A DNA stretch of 64,000 bases from Gottfriedia acidiceleris (GTDB taxonomy: Bacteria; Bacillota; Bacilli; Bacillales; Bacillaceae_G). Position numbers and translations under genes: made by a program. Below, in pieces: positions 63,387 through 64,000 of this stretch. Each line of letters begins with the position of its first letter. Positions within the stretch are counted from its first letter, which is position 1. The notes under the pieces were generated by a model. It was not told the DNA's origin, made no database searches, and was given only the letters and a program-made list of their open reading frames with translations. The stretch is from NCBI RefSeq assembly GCF_002128425.1, contig NZ_NESS01000005.1:1-64000 (forward strand), given 5' to 3'.

Positions 63387-64000
63387 TTATAATTCAATTT
63401 TATAAATTATTGCTTCATAAGGTCTTAAGCTTACATTCTCTAGAGTTGAGCTTGAATCTTTATAATTACTTAAAAGTATACTTATTTCATCATAACCATC
63501 ACTATAACTAAATTTTGAATCTTCATTAGTAAAATTAGCTACAATTAATAATTTTTCATCATTATACTTTCTTATATAAGCAAATACTTTTTCATCTTTT
63601 TCAGCAAGCATTTCAAAAGAACCATAAACAATAGCTGGGTTTTGTTTTCGTAATTCGATTAACTGGCGATAATGATGAAAAATTGAATCTGGATCGTTAA
63701 TTGATTGTTCAACATTTATTTTAGTAAAATTCGGATTTACTGCTAACCAAGGGTTTCCTTTTGTAAAACCTCCATGCTTTTCTCCATTCCATTGCATTGG
63801 AGTACGTGCATTGTCTCTACCTTTTGTATAAATCGATTCCATTATATCTTCATGCTTATATCCTTTTGAAATACGGTCATTATACATATTTTTCGTTTCA
63901 ATATCGTCATATTCATCAATTCTTTCAAATCGAATATTTGTCATTCCAATTTCTTCACCTTGATAAATATATGGCGTACCTTGCATTAAATGAAGGATTG
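63387..64000 (-). CDS. GH13 alpha-glucosidase, C-terminal part (cut by window)
   Basis: The frame is open to the window end, giving about 204 residues. It begins within LHLMQGTPYIYQGEEIGM, the fourth conserved GH13 region just after the active site, then ARTPMQWNGEKHGGF, typical of oligo-1,6-glucosidase and trehalose-6-phosphate hydrolase. The last 70 residues are the beta-sandwich C-domain (EKVFAYIRKYNDEKLLIVANFTNE). The N-terminal catalytic residues are outside the window, so substrate is not decided. Same strand as the bmr operon but with its own downstream region; no terminator is clear between them. Confidence 0.9.
   Translation of the reverse strand, partial: ILHLMQGTPYIYQGEEIGMTNIRFERIDEYDDIETKNMYNDRISKGYKHEDIMESIYTKGRDNARTPMQWNGEKHGGFTKGNPWLAVNPNFTKINVEQSINDPDSIFHHYRQLIELRKQNPAIVYGSFEMLAEKDEKVFAYIRKYNDEKLLIVANFTNEDSKFSYSDGYDEISILLSNYKDSSSTLENVSLRPYEAIIYKIEL

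Overview
The window is AT-rich chromosomal DNA of a spore-forming Bacillaceae bacterium. The gene content points there: spoVK, spoVR, hfq-miaA, hflX-ynbB, an S-box-controlled metI-metC pair, a BmrC/BmrD-type ABC exporter, purine-rich ribosome binding sites and many TTG/GTG starts. The gene style resembles the Bacillus cereus / Gottfriedia side of the family, but the species cannot be fixed from the sequence alone. No rRNA, tRNA, prophage, transposase, CRISPR array or cas gene was seen.

Layout. 1-5.8 kb: the 5' part of an unusual Cys/Lys-rich plus collagen-like protein (minus strand, TTG start, cut by the window edge), a methyltransferase, a MurR/RpiR regulator divergent from a 6-phospho-beta-glucosidase, a lipoprotein, a membrane protein and HtpX. 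6-12.8 kb: L,D-transpeptidase, MGT-type glycosyltransferase, AlkD-like protein and several small membrane proteins and lipoproteins. 13-16.2 kb: DUF817 protein, an XRE/DUF2975 pair, and a PadR regulator with a permease split into two half-genes. 16.3-19.4 kb: kinase-like protein, a broken SMI1/KNR4 gene, a DUF4825 lipoprotein and an MFS transporter. 19.6-29 kb: a housekeeping block (yjdM/phnA, hflX-ynbB, TRIC channel, a frameshifted corA, spoVK, a degenerate tyrosine recombinase, paiB, hfq-miaA). 29-32.3 kb: a large DHODH-like/membrane fusion protein, and an XRE-cupin regulator divergent from a LysE exporter. 32.4-42.4 kb: amino-acid catabolism (permease plus threonine/serine dehydratase, tdh-kbl, ilvA) and an ArsR-controlled MFS/Old Yellow Enzyme cluster. 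42.6-58.5 kb: YpcP exonuclease, phosphatase, MerR regulator, SpoVR, a COG2509 flavoprotein, the S-box metI-metC operon, an XPD-like helicase and a YcxB-like protein. 59-64 kb: the bmrCD-type exporter with an attenuator leader, and the C-terminal part of a GH13 alpha-glucosidase.

How the genes work together. tdh-kbl converts threonine to glycine and acetyl-CoA. The permease/dehydratase operon next to it deaminates threonine or serine, and ilvA sends threonine to isoleucine. The metI-metC operon makes homocysteine and is switched by SAM. Several regulatory circuits are readable directly: three copies of one palindrome upstream of arsR, the OYE gene and the MFS gene; inverted repeats between the XRE-cupin and lysE genes; operator-like repeats before padR; and a short leader peptide followed by tandem terminators before bmrC.

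Most unusual items: (1) a metallothionein-like Cys/Lys block (20 Cys in 47 residues) fused to a collagen-like Gly-X-Y tract; (2) a composite intergenic element present twice (37.4-37.9 and 58.8-59.5 kb), made of a tandem array of about 20-bp units, a conserved core and a terminator hairpin, both copies placed behind a minus-strand gene; (3) the DHODH-like protein fused to a membrane domain with two SHDR-containing modules; (4) two genes broken by several independent lesions.
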